Part shown: piece by piece, positions 1 to 7,069 of the stretch
Layout of the letters: every line of letters begins with the position of its first letter
How positions within the stretch are numbered: the stretch's first letter is position 1
NCBI GenBank assembly: GCA_964541075.1
Contig: CAZIPZ010000041.1
Span: forward strand, 1 to 23,231
Direction: 5' to 3'
DNA from: CAZIPZ01 sp964541075
GTDB taxonomy: Bacteria > Acidobacteriota > Terriglobia > 20CM-2-55-15
DNA: 23,231 nt
Notes under the pieces: generated by a model
Database searches by the model: none
What the model saw: the letters and a program-made list of their open reading frames with translations, nothing else
What the model was told of the DNA's origin: nothing
Made by a program: the position numbers and the translations under genes

Positions 1-56
1 CCAAACTGACGTATAAAACAGTCGACTAAATTGAGAATTGACCAAATTAAAGCCTT

Positions 57-410
57 GTGCGTACGATGGATTTAGACAAACCGTTTGTCGCCAGCTTAGG
101 AGGATGTTTGCAACTGGATGACAACCTGAAGCAACTGATGAAGGAATTGGGAGCAGCGATAAATGACGCGCTGTCCGATTCCGAAGACATCAGCGAGGCT
201 ATCCAAAACGTTCGGAACGCCGGCTATGACGTTTTTCTGGTGCTGGAAGCCACGATCGGTTTTAACAAGCGATCGAAAACCGATGGCGGCGACGAAGTCA
301 CTCCTGAAGGCCTGAAGAGCGGTGAAATGAAACTCAAGGTTACGGCGCAAGATCTCAAGTTTCTACGCTCCCTCAAGATCAGTATTGAAGATCTAGACCA
401 GCAGTCATAG
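57..410 (+). CDS. Conserved-looking hypothetical protein, 117 aa
   Basis: I do not recognise the family. The frame is closed by a stop at 48-50, so the start is GTG at 57 or ATG at 66; neither has a good Shine-Dalgarno, so the choice is open. The product is small, acidic and soluble, with no signal peptide or membrane segment. It has a predicted helical first half (about residues 20-55) and a hydrophobic strand-like stretch, YDVFLVLEATIGF, at about 57-69, then a charged linker and a helical tail rich in Lys, Asp and Leu. It converges on the glycosyltransferase gene and its last 32 nt overlap that gene's 3' end. Codon use and composition look like a real protein, but the function is unknown. 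Confidence 0.6.
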   Translation: MRTMDLDKPFVASLGGCLQLDDNLKQLMKELGAAINDALSDSEDISEAIQNVRNAGYDVFLVLEATIGFNKRSKTDGGDEVTPEGLKSGEMKLKVTAQDLKFLRSLKISIEDLDQQS

Positions 411-1368
411 CCCACATCTGCCGAACCGCTTCCTTGACATCACTGGTTTGTATATTTTCGATAGGGTTGCCTCGAAGGAATCGACTCTTTGAGCCCATTG
501 GTCGAAAGTGCTCAGGGAAGCCAACACTGAACAGTCCGAGTGTTGTCACCCCGACGGCGGGACCAATGTGCATAGGACCGGTATCGTTGCTGATCAATAG
601 TCGTGACGAGGCAATCAAGGCGGAGAGATGAACCAGACTAAGATCCGAGAATTCGCGAATGCTCTCGCAACGCCGACTCGCATCGAGACATCGCCTGATC
701 AGACTCGATCCAGCAGGACTCGCCAATAAAAACACCTCAACGCCGAAACTATCAATAGCGAAATCCGCAATCTCCGCGAATCTTTCTGGCGGCCAGATTC
801 TTTCCACTATAGGGGCGTCAATGTACAGAGCGATCCTCTGACGTGAAGGAGTGATCGCCGATGCCCATTGTTGGATTGATTCCGGAATCACAATTGTGCG
901 CGACCCAGTGGGAATGGCTCCCAGTCGAGACGTCACTTTCATGAACATGTCGGCGACGTGGAGGCCTTTATCCTCATTCACTGGCGGTAGATTAAAACAG
1001 AAGGGCAGATAGGACTCTTCCTGCCTTCTGAGGGCTAGTCGGGATGGAGCACCAGAGAGCCATGCCAGAAGATTTGTTTCTCGAAAACTGTGGAAATCCA
1101 CCACAACCTCAAAGCGGCGGCTTCGAATGTCGCTTACGAGATTTTTCATCTCTTTGAGAGCCGATAGTAGAGGACCATCGCGCATGGCGACACGATCCAG
1201 TGCGATCACTTCGTCGATGGATGGACACAGCTGAGCGATCGGAGCGCACCGATGATCTGTCAGGAACGTGAGATGCATTGTCGGAGCTGCGGCCTTAAGA
1301 GAGGTCAACGCAGGAAGCAGTAGAACAACGTCCCCAAGCCTCGCGAACCTTATTGCGAGCAGGTTCAC
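379..1368 (-). CDS. Glycosyltransferase family 9 (LPS heptosyltransferase-like)
   Basis: A family 9 glycosyltransferase, the family that moves heptose from ADP-heptose to the inner core of lipopolysaccharide at the cytoplasmic face of the inner membrane. At 329 aa it has the usual length. The N-terminal Rossmann half opens with the family signature RFARLGDVVLLLPAL (residues 7-21). The C-terminal half carries the nucleotide-sugar-binding motif SNDTGPMHIGPAVG (260-273), followed by LGLFSVGFPEHFRP, where family members normally read G-x-T-x-P-x-x-xxP. The actual sugar donor cannot be read from the sequence. The gene starts 4 nt after the Cys-rich gene upstream, so the two are probably co-transcribed. 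Its 3' end overlaps the convergent 117-aa gene. Confidence 0.88.
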   Translation of the reverse strand: MNLLAIRFARLGDVVLLLPALTSLKAAAPTMHLTFLTDHRCAPIAQLCPSIDEVIALDRVAMRDGPLLSALKEMKNLVSDIRSRRFEVVVDFHSFRETNLLAWLSGAPSRLALRRQEESYLPFCFNLPPVNEDKGLHVADMFMKVTSRLGAIPTGSRTIVIPESIQQWASAITPSRQRIALYIDAPIVERIWPPERFAEIADFAIDSFGVEVFLLASPAGSSLIRRCLDASRRCESIREFSDLSLVHLSALIASSRLLISNDTGPMHIGPAVGVTTLGLFSVGFPEHFRPMGSKSRFLRGNPIENIQTSDVKEAVRQMWAMTAGLDLQY

Positions 1369-1372
1369 GGCG

Positions 1373-2035
1373 TCATGGCAGGATTAGGCCGCTTCGGTCC
1401 GACGGTCCGACGCTCGCACCCGCCATTTCGGTCAACCAATCCAGGTACCTTCTACTTCGGGGTCTCACTCCACAGTTCACCTGGGCTGCGAGCATTAGAA
1501 AATCAAGCACATCTAGGCCCTCGGAAATCTTCAAGGCTCGCCGATCGGCGGAGGCTTGGGGTTGCATTCGCTCGTCGAGCACTGCTTTCACGCGGCGGAA
1601 TAGCGACGCGCGAACCGGCCCGTCGGGCAGCGACTCGTAATACAGACCGCTCTCGAGGGTCTTCATGGTTGCGTACAGTGCTTTGTAAACCTCAGCGACG
1701 TCGTTATCAACCAGCCAGGGTGAAACTAACCTCTCTTCGACCACGGCTCTGCTGATCGCGTCAAGAATCGGTGAGTATCGATAAATAAAATCCTGATCAA
1801 ACTTATCGACTTTGCTGGCAGTTGCTGGATCTGGGATTCGTTTTTCGTCCTCATACGCGCGGGCGCTCTTAAGGTGCATGCAATGACTTGGGCAATCGAT
1901 CTCGATTTCTCGCTTGGACCCACAGCAGGCGGCGCAAATCTGAGTTTCTTTGGCAGGACAAAATCGCTTCGCGGCTCTCTCAGAGCACAACGGGCATCTC
2001 GCCATAGGCGCGAAGTATAGCATTGAAGGCGGCAT
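1373..2035 (-). CDS. Cys-rich zinc-binding-like hypothetical protein
   Basis: A 220-aa protein whose first 60 residues hold eight cysteines at 14, 17, 26, 34, 37, 38, 48 and 52 (CPLC, FCPA, ICAACCG, DCPSHC). This spacing suggests one or two zinc sites, or possibly another metal. The rest is a helical, soluble domain without recognisable catalytic motifs. ATG 2035 gives the longest frame, but ATG 2005 (MARCPLC) puts the first CxxC right at the N-terminus and is equally plausible; neither has a convincing Shine-Dalgarno. It is the first gene of a pair with the family 9 glycosyltransferase (4-nt gap) and is divergent from rpsU. I recall similar CCG-K-RE-E-x-CP N-termini among acidobacterial hypotheticals, but I cannot name the family or a function. 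Confidence 0.75.
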   Translation of the reverse strand: MPPSMLYFAPMARCPLCSERAAKRFCPAKETQICAACCGSKREIEIDCPSHCMHLKSARAYEDEKRIPDPATASKVDKFDQDFIYRYSPILDAISRAVVEERLVSPWLVDNDVAEVYKALYATMKTLESGLYYESLPDGPVRASLFRRVKAVLDERMQPQASADRRALKISEGLDVLDFLMLAAQVNCGVRPRSRRYLDWLTEMAGASVGPSDRSGLILP

Positions 2036-2044
2036 AAACCCCGT

Positions 2045-2073
2045 TTGACTTTGGTTTAAGCCTTGGCAATAAT
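2045..2073 (+). promoter_or_regulatory. Sigma70 promoter of rpsU
   Basis: TTGACT (2045-2050), a 17-nt spacer and AATAAT (2068-2073), each box matching consensus at 5 of 6 bases. The predicted transcript starts near 2080, leaving a leader of about 30 nt before the TTG start of rpsU. Confidence 0.7.
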
Positions 2074-2109
2074 CAGGGTCTATTCGTACCGGAATGGGGG
2101 TGGATTGAG

Positions 2110-2310
2110 TTGGCCGAGGTTAGGATTCAGGACGGTGAGTCCATCGAGAATGCTCTGCGTCGGTTCAAAAGAAAGGTTCAGCAGGAAGACATTATTAAAG
2201 AGGTGAAAAAGCACTCCTTTTACCTCAAGCCCGGTGAAAAAAAACGAATTAAGCAAGCGCTGGCGCGAAAAAGAAGTCGTAAGAAGGTTCGAAGAGAACC
2301 TGCAGATTAG
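2110..2310 (+). CDS. rpsU: 30S ribosomal protein S21 (bS21)
   Basis: Small basic protein of 66 aa, the usual bS21 length, and a component of the 30S subunit platform near the anti-Shine-Dalgarno of 16S rRNA. The N-terminal pattern IENALRRFKRKVQQ and the middle segment EVKKHSFYLKPGEKKRIKQ are typical of the family, and the tail is the expected run of Lys and Arg. The start is TTG at 2110, giving MAEVRIQDGESIENAL; a purine-rich GGGGGTGGA at about 2095-2103 can serve as ribosome binding site, and there is no in-frame ATG or GTG nearby. The gene is monocistronic behind its own promoter. No good intrinsic terminator follows it. Confidence 0.93.
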   Translation: MAEVRIQDGESIENALRRFKRKVQQEDIIKEVKKHSFYLKPGEKKRIKQALARKRSRKKVRREPAD

Positions 2311-2452
2311 CCATCCGCTTTTTCAGCAAAGCATCTCCGGCTACGCGTCCCTTGACCCGATCAGTTACCGTCGCGAAGTTCGTTCCGATTCCCGCAAACA
2401 TGGTTGGCAAAACGGCGAGTACAGTTTCCGCTTTGCCAACCACGTTCTGCAA
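2249..2452 (-). pseudogene. Possible gene remnant or small ORF antisense to the rpsU 3' end
   Basis: The frame is open from about 2488 and could start at TTG 2452; there is no ATG and no Shine-Dalgarno. The first 50 residues (VVGKAETVLAVLPTMFAGIG and onward through TVTDRVKGRVAG) have the Ala/Val/Gly/Leu-rich composition and G/C-ending codons of real coding sequence. The last 15 residues simply read the complement of rpsU, so the C-terminus is unlikely to be original. It is either the decayed end of a lost gene or chance. I do not recognise a family. Confidence 0.25.
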
Positions 2453-2755
2453 AGTGGCCAGCGGATTTCCATTTACAGCATAGTCTACTTAGCAAAACGG
2501 AAATCCTATTTCCGGTATGTGCCAAAAGCCTTGGCACCTAGTCAACCTACTTGTCTAAATTCTGCTAATCATGTCGGCAATGAGGAACCTTCACTTCAGA
2601 CCAGTGGAACCCTTGTATGGATAACGACCAAGGGACTTCCAACTACCGCATTGCACTTGGGGAACACCGGGAACTAACTGTCAGAGTTTGCCACCCAGTC
2701 TGAAACATCCGCCTGGCATCTTTGAGCTCGGCAAACGCATGGTGGAAGGACCGCT
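2311..2755. other. Intergenic region of 445 bp with two small hairpins
   Basis: No convincing gene lies here. Two perfect 7-bp stems sit almost side by side: CGGAAAT/ATTTCCG at 2498-2514 (3-nt loop) and GTGCCAA/TTGGCAC at 2519-2537 (5-nt loop). Neither is followed by a T-run, so neither is a standard terminator. On the minus strand a frame open from about 2488 to 2249 has protein-like composition; it is entered separately. The part from 2540 to 2755 shows nothing I can name. Confidence 0.5.
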
Positions 2756-4177
2756 TTACTTCACTGATGGTACGCCAGGGCGCTCCCGCTTTTTCTTGAT
2801 TTCGATTCTGTGACGTTTGATCTTTTGATTGAGCGTGGAGAGCGGGATTCGGAAATTGTCGGCGGCTTCAGTCTGACTCCATCCGGTCTGTTCCAACATT
2901 TCAACGATGACACGGCGCTCGAACGAGTCAATAATTTCAAATAGCGAAGTGTCCTTGGAAAGAGAAAATGACGACAAGGTGGCAAATCGCGAGGAAGGCG
3001 AAATGATCGCTTCGGGGAGCAAGTCGCGACCAATAATCTCGTCCTGCGACAGCACAACCGCCCGTTCGACGACGTTTTCAAGCTCACGTACATTCCCAGG
3101 CCAGTGATAGTCCATCAAAACCTTGAGAGCCTCTGAGCTGAAGCGATATGTCGGTTTCCCATTCTCGTCGCAGTATTTTTTGGTAAAGAATTCCACGAGC
3201 AGAGGAACATCTTCCTTTCGCTCTCTCAAAGGTGGAATTTGAATGTTGATGACATTCAGCCGGTAATAAAGATCTTCGCGAAAGCGACCCTCATCGACCA
3301 ACTGTTTCAGATCGACGTTTGTGGCCGCAATGATCCTGGCATCGACCTTGATCGTCTCGACCCCGCCGAGACGCATGAATTCTTTTTCCTGGATCACCCG
3401 CAAAAGTTTTGCCTGGGTTTCAAGGCTGATCGTACCGATTTCGTCGAAGAAAATCGTTCCTTGATCGGCGATCTCAAATAATCCTTTCTTCGTCGCCACT
3501 GCACTGGTGAAGGCGCCACGCATGTGACCGAACAGAGTGCTCTCCAACAGATCTCCAGGCATGCTGCCGCTATTGACTGGAACAAAGGATTTGTCTGTTC
3601 GGGGACTTTTGAGGTGAATGGCCTTGGCAATAAGCTCTTTGCCGGTCCCGCTCTCTCCCTGAATCAAAACGGTGCTGCGGCTCTGGGCAATCTGAGTGAC
3701 CAGATCCAGAACCTTCATGATCTTTTCACTCTTGCCGACAATATTGCTGTATCCGAAACGCTCCTTCAGCGCTCGACGCAACTGAAGGTTTTCGCTCATT
3801 AGATGTCGTTGCTTTAAGGCATTACCGACTATGACTAGAAGCTTTTCATTATTCCAGGGCTTGGTGATGTAGTCGAAAGAGCCTTCCTTGATCGCAGTGA
3901 CGGCAGTCTCAAGCGCCCCAATAGCCGTGATAATAACCACGGGCAGCATCGGATCAATTCGTTTGATGTCCTTTTGGACTTCCATCCCCGACTTGCCCGG
4001 CAACATGAGATCAAGCAAAACGAGGTCAAAGAAGTTCTCTTCGATTTTCCGAAGACCTTCCTCCCCGCTTCCGGCGGTCTCCGTGTTCAGACCTTCCGAA
4101 TTCAAGAGCAGTTCGATGCTTTCTCTTATCTCTTCCTCGTCGTCAATGATGAGGACAGAACCCTTTCGCTTAGACAT
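2756..4177 (-). CDS. Sigma54-dependent response regulator, NtrC family
   Basis: A 473-aa bacterial enhancer-binding protein with receiver, AAA+ and Fis-type DNA-binding domains, expected to activate sigma54 promoters when phosphorylated. Receiver (1-120): acidic pair D12/D13, phospho-acceptor D56 in LVLLDLMLP, and K106 in TKPW. AAA+ domain (about 145-375): Walker A GESGTGK at 174-180, sigma54-contact loop GAFTSA at 221-226 and Walker B FFDEIG at 244-248; R-finger-type segments follow (REDLYYRLNV). The C-terminus (about 425-460) is a helix-turn-helix ending in STLNQKIKRHRI. The loop has Ser where most family members have Gly (GAFTGA). The start ATG overlaps the histidine kinase stop by 8 nt, so the two are translationally coupled partners. 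Target promoters are unknown; I found no clear -24/-12 site in the window. Confidence 0.95.
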   Translation of the reverse strand: MSKRKGSVLIIDDEEEIRESIELLLNSEGLNTETAGSGEEGLRKIEENFFDLVLLDLMLPGKSGMEVQKDIKRIDPMLPVVIITAIGALETAVTAIKEGSFDYITKPWNNEKLLVIVGNALKQRHLMSENLQLRRALKERFGYSNIVGKSEKIMKVLDLVTQIAQSRSTVLIQGESGTGKELIAKAIHLKSPRTDKSFVPVNSGSMPGDLLESTLFGHMRGAFTSAVATKKGLFEIADQGTIFFDEIGTISLETQAKLLRVIQEKEFMRLGGVETIKVDARIIAATNVDLKQLVDEGRFREDLYYRLNVINIQIPPLRERKEDVPLLVEFFTKKYCDENGKPTYRFSSEALKVLMDYHWPGNVRELENVVERAVVLSQDEIIGRDLLPEAIISPSSRFATLSSFSLSKDTSLFEIIDSFERRVIVEMLEQTGWSQTEAADNFRIPLSTLNQKIKRHRIEIKKKRERPGVPSVK

Positions 4178-6914
4178 TCACAGGTTTCCTTACTATAGGC
4201 AAATCGAGCCTGAACGAAGTGCCATGACCCGGTACACTCTCGACCGAGATGTTGCCTCCGTGTTCCTGCACGATGCCGTAGCTCACCGACAAGCCAAGAC
4301 CGGTGCCTTTGCCCGCAGCCTTGGTGGTAAAGAATGGATCGTAGATTTTCTTAATATTTTCGCGGCTGATGCCAACTCCCGAATCCTGAACGGTCACTTC
4401 AATCTTTGAATCTATCGCCTCGGTGCGAACGCGAAGTTCGCCGCCTTCACCCATGGCGTCACGCGCATTAACAAACAAATTCAAGAAAACCTGTTGAAGC
4501 TTGCCTGCGTTGCCCACGGTCCACGGATTGTCGGCCAAAAGCTCCTGCTCGACGCGGATGCGAGCGCTCTTGAACTGATGCTCCAACAATGAAAGTGTTT
4601 CCGCAATCACTTGGTGAACATCGACTTCAGTAAACTCCAGTGCATTCGTGCGAGAGAAGTTCAGAAGGTTGTTCACAATTTCTGAAGCCCGGAAGGTCTG
4701 CCTCGTTATTTTTTCCAGCAGCTTGAAGCGAGGATCGTCTGCGCTGATCTGTTTACGAAGCATTTGTGAATAACTGGAAATGACAGCTAGAGGCGTATTA
4801 ACTTCGTGCGCAACACCTGCGGCCAGTAAGCCGATTGACGTCAACTTTTCATTCTGAATCAACTGGTCTTCAAGGCGAACACGGTCGGTAATATTGTCTA
4901 TGATGATCAGCGTGCCCCGTGTCGATCCTGATTTGTCAACCAGCGAAGTCGCGGAAAAATTGACGATCAACCCATTCCACTGCTGCTTGTATAAATGTTT
5001 AGTCTCGAGCAGCCGATGGAGGAAGTCTTCAGGAATGATGTCGGTCGTACGACGGCCAAGTGTTTCGCCCGCCGCTTGACCGGTGAGAAATTCCAGCGCC
5101 TTATTCCACCCTACGATACGCCCTTCAACATCTTCAACCATCACTCCGACATTTATGGATTCGATGATATTTTCGCTGAAGTCTTTCAGACTCTGATACT
5201 CGGTTGCCTTTTCCTCCAACGAACGATATAACCGCGCGTTTTCAAGAGCGATCCCAACGTAGTCTGAAACGGTTTCGAGCAGCTCCAGGTCTTCGCTGGT
5301 AAGGTAGTCCCCATTCTGGGTCCTGCCAAGGCCGATATAGGCGATCACGCGGTCTTTGACGCGGCAAGGGATGAAATAGTTGAGGTCATGGTTATCCGAC
5401 TCGAAAAAGACGTAAGGCCTGTCGGTGGACTCCTTCAAGAAGGAAAAATCTGCATTCTCGGGAATACTTAGTCCTACGACCTTTGCCGGAAAGAAGCGGG
5501 ACTTTTGATACGGGTGTTCCAGAAAAATTGCTGCTCGGCCGACCAATAGCGCTCGGCTTAAACGATCCACCACGCGATCGAGCATCTTTTCAAGGTGGAC
5601 TTCACTTCCGAGCGTCCGTCCAAAATCGATCAGCGTCTGACGGACATTGTACCGGTCACGATAAAAAAACTTATCCAACCACACTTGGAACTGATCTTTA
5701 ATGGGAGCAAATAGCAGCGCCGCAACAATAGTCGCCACAACCCGCGCGACCGTGCTGAGTGTTTCAAACCCTGATCCAAGAAGATCCCCAACGAGAACCG
5801 CCAATGTTGCATACAAACCAATGATGCTGGCTGTAGCGAGCGTGTATATAACACCCCGCTTAAAGATAATGTCGACATCCATCAGGCGATAACGATGAAT
5901 GGCGTAACCGAACGATATGGGGATGAGGACCAGTGGAAAAATGGCGAAGTCGACCCAGCTCTCGGGAATCATGCCGGCCACTCTCGGCACGGATTGCAAT
6001 AGAAAATAGGGCAAGACTGCCACGGCCGTGCCACGGGTAACCCACTTCATCTGTTGCCGCAATTCGGGCGTCTTGACAGTGCGGTACGTGTAGATGAGGA
6101 CTATGGCGCTAGTGACAAAATAGAGTCCGAAGTGAAAATCCGCGAGATTGTCCAGAAGGTTTCGCAAGACCAGGGGCGACGGAATGAAACCGAGGATTCC
6201 GTATATGAAAGACAACCATGCTGTGAAGAGGATGCTTCCTGGAACATAAATCAACCAGATCAGCCCCCGATGACGCTTGAGCCACCTGTTCCGAAGCGGA
6301 AATTCTAGACAGAAATGAAGGAAGAGAGGTGGAAGAAAAACGTACGACCCAATATCAAACCAAAAGATCGTCCAATCAAATTCGTTCAGCTTGCCGGTGT
6401 AATGAAAAAAATACAAAACGAACGAGGTTAGGCAGACAAAATAAAAGTGCAAGGCGTGAGGCGCTCGAGATCGCTTGGTCAGCACAAAAATGCCGACTAG
6501 GAAGTAAAGCATTCCAATGATCTCGAGATATAGTCGTTGACGCATCAACCGCTCAGGCGGAGGGGCAACGACAACGGTTGTTTCGAAAACCGTTCCGGAT
6601 CTTTGCACCGTGTAAGTGGCCTTGGACCAGATTCCGAGTTCATACAGGATTTGGGTGACGTGACGGTCACTCCGAATGGGCCGACCGTTGATTGCTGTAA
6701 GTATGTCCCCGCGCTGAATTCCGGCCTTGTCCGCCGGACCATCGGAAACTACCAAACGCGCTTGAATTCCTTGGGAACCTTGAATCCAGGAACATCCGTC
6801 GTCGGGCGCAACGTATTTTCGTTTCTGTTGGGCGTTGAGTCCGCCCAAAACGAGAATCCCGACCGTCAGCAAAACGGTGGCAATAGTTCTAAATGAAAAT
6901 ATCCTTCTTCCCAT
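4170..6914 (-). CDS. PDZ-membrane-GAF-PAS sensor histidine kinase
   Basis: A 914-aa membrane sensor kinase paired with the downstream NtrC-type regulator. Order of parts: N-terminal membrane anchor or signal (8-25); a PDZ domain probably outside the cytoplasm (about 42-115; GPADKAGIQRGDILTAING at 59-77); a block of about eight membrane helices (130-405); a GAF domain (about 425-560); a PAS domain (about 575-680); HisKA with phospho-acceptor H703 in AAGVAHEVNTPLAVI; and a HATPase domain with N-box NLFVNARDAMG (812-822), G1 DSGVGI (844-849), F-box PFFTTK and G2 GKGTGLGLS (869-877). All kinase motifs are intact. The PDZ domain suggests sensing of protein C-termini or misfolded envelope proteins, by analogy with other PDZ sensors; this is inference. 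No clear Shine-Dalgarno precedes the ATG. Confidence 0.94.
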   Translation of the reverse strand: MGRRIFSFRTIATVLLTVGILVLGGLNAQQKRKYVAPDDGCSWIQGSQGIQARLVVSDGPADKAGIQRGDILTAINGRPIRSDRHVTQILYELGIWSKATYTVQRSGTVFETTVVVAPPPERLMRQRLYLEIIGMLYFLVGIFVLTKRSRAPHALHFYFVCLTSFVLYFFHYTGKLNEFDWTIFWFDIGSYVFLPPLFLHFCLEFPLRNRWLKRHRGLIWLIYVPGSILFTAWLSFIYGILGFIPSPLVLRNLLDNLADFHFGLYFVTSAIVLIYTYRTVKTPELRQQMKWVTRGTAVAVLPYFLLQSVPRVAGMIPESWVDFAIFPLVLIPISFGYAIHRYRLMDVDIIFKRGVIYTLATASIIGLYATLAVLVGDLLGSGFETLSTVARVVATIVAALLFAPIKDQFQVWLDKFFYRDRYNVRQTLIDFGRTLGSEVHLEKMLDRVVDRLSRALLVGRAAIFLEHPYQKSRFFPAKVVGLSIPENADFSFLKESTDRPYVFFESDNHDLNYFIPCRVKDRVIAYIGLGRTQNGDYLTSEDLELLETVSDYVGIALENARLYRSLEEKATEYQSLKDFSENIIESINVGVMVEDVEGRIVGWNKALEFLTGQAAGETLGRRTTDIIPEDFLHRLLETKHLYKQQWNGLIVNFSATSLVDKSGSTRGTLIIIDNITDRVRLEDQLIQNEKLTSIGLLAAGVAHEVNTPLAVISSYSQMLRKQISADDPRFKLLEKITRQTFRASEIVNNLLNFSRTNALEFTEVDVHQVIAETLSLLEHQFKSARIRVEQELLADNPWTVGNAGKLQQVFLNLFVNARDAMGEGGELRVRTEAIDSKIEVTVQDSGVGISRENIKKIYDPFFTTKAAGKGTGLGLSVSYGIVQEHGGNISVESVPGHGTSFRLDLPIVRKPVNV

Positions 6915-7069
6915 TGGAGATCGGAACGAGGGCGCTAAATGCCTCCCCGCGACAGAAACAACCTTCCAGAAAATGGTACGAAACCAGCTAAGCTTAGCCG
7001 AATCACCATTTGGTCTCTACAAAATATGGAATGCATGTTCCGCAATGCACAGGCAGGGCGAAATATATT
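6915..7069. other. 155-bp spacer upstream of the histidine kinase
   Basis: Separates the outer-membrane protein gene from the kinase gene. It holds a perfect 12-bp palindrome GCTAAGCTTAGC at 6987-6998. I see no convincing sigma70 boxes on the minus strand, so whether the kinase has its own promoter is open. Confidence 0.4.

Noticed and set aside
2058..2536. Identical 11-mer AAGCCTTGGCA at 2058-2068 and 2526-2536, on both sides of rpsU
   Set aside because: Too short and without matching flanks; the second copy is part of a hairpin and the first falls within the promoter spacer and -10. Probably chance.
2533..2545. TGGCAC at 2533-2537 region as a sigma54 -24 element
   Set aside because: No TTGC or GC at the proper -12 distance on either strand.
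2234..2677. Plus-strand ORF of 147 codons overlapping the end of rpsU
   Set aside because: It starts inside rpsU in another frame, its composition (rich in Ser, Arg, Tyr and Asn) does not resemble a folded protein, and it has no ribosome site.
6987..6998. Palindrome GCTAAGCTTAGC upstream of the kinase as an operator
   Set aside because: A single perfect 12-mer without a promoter next to it; no known regulator consensus matches.
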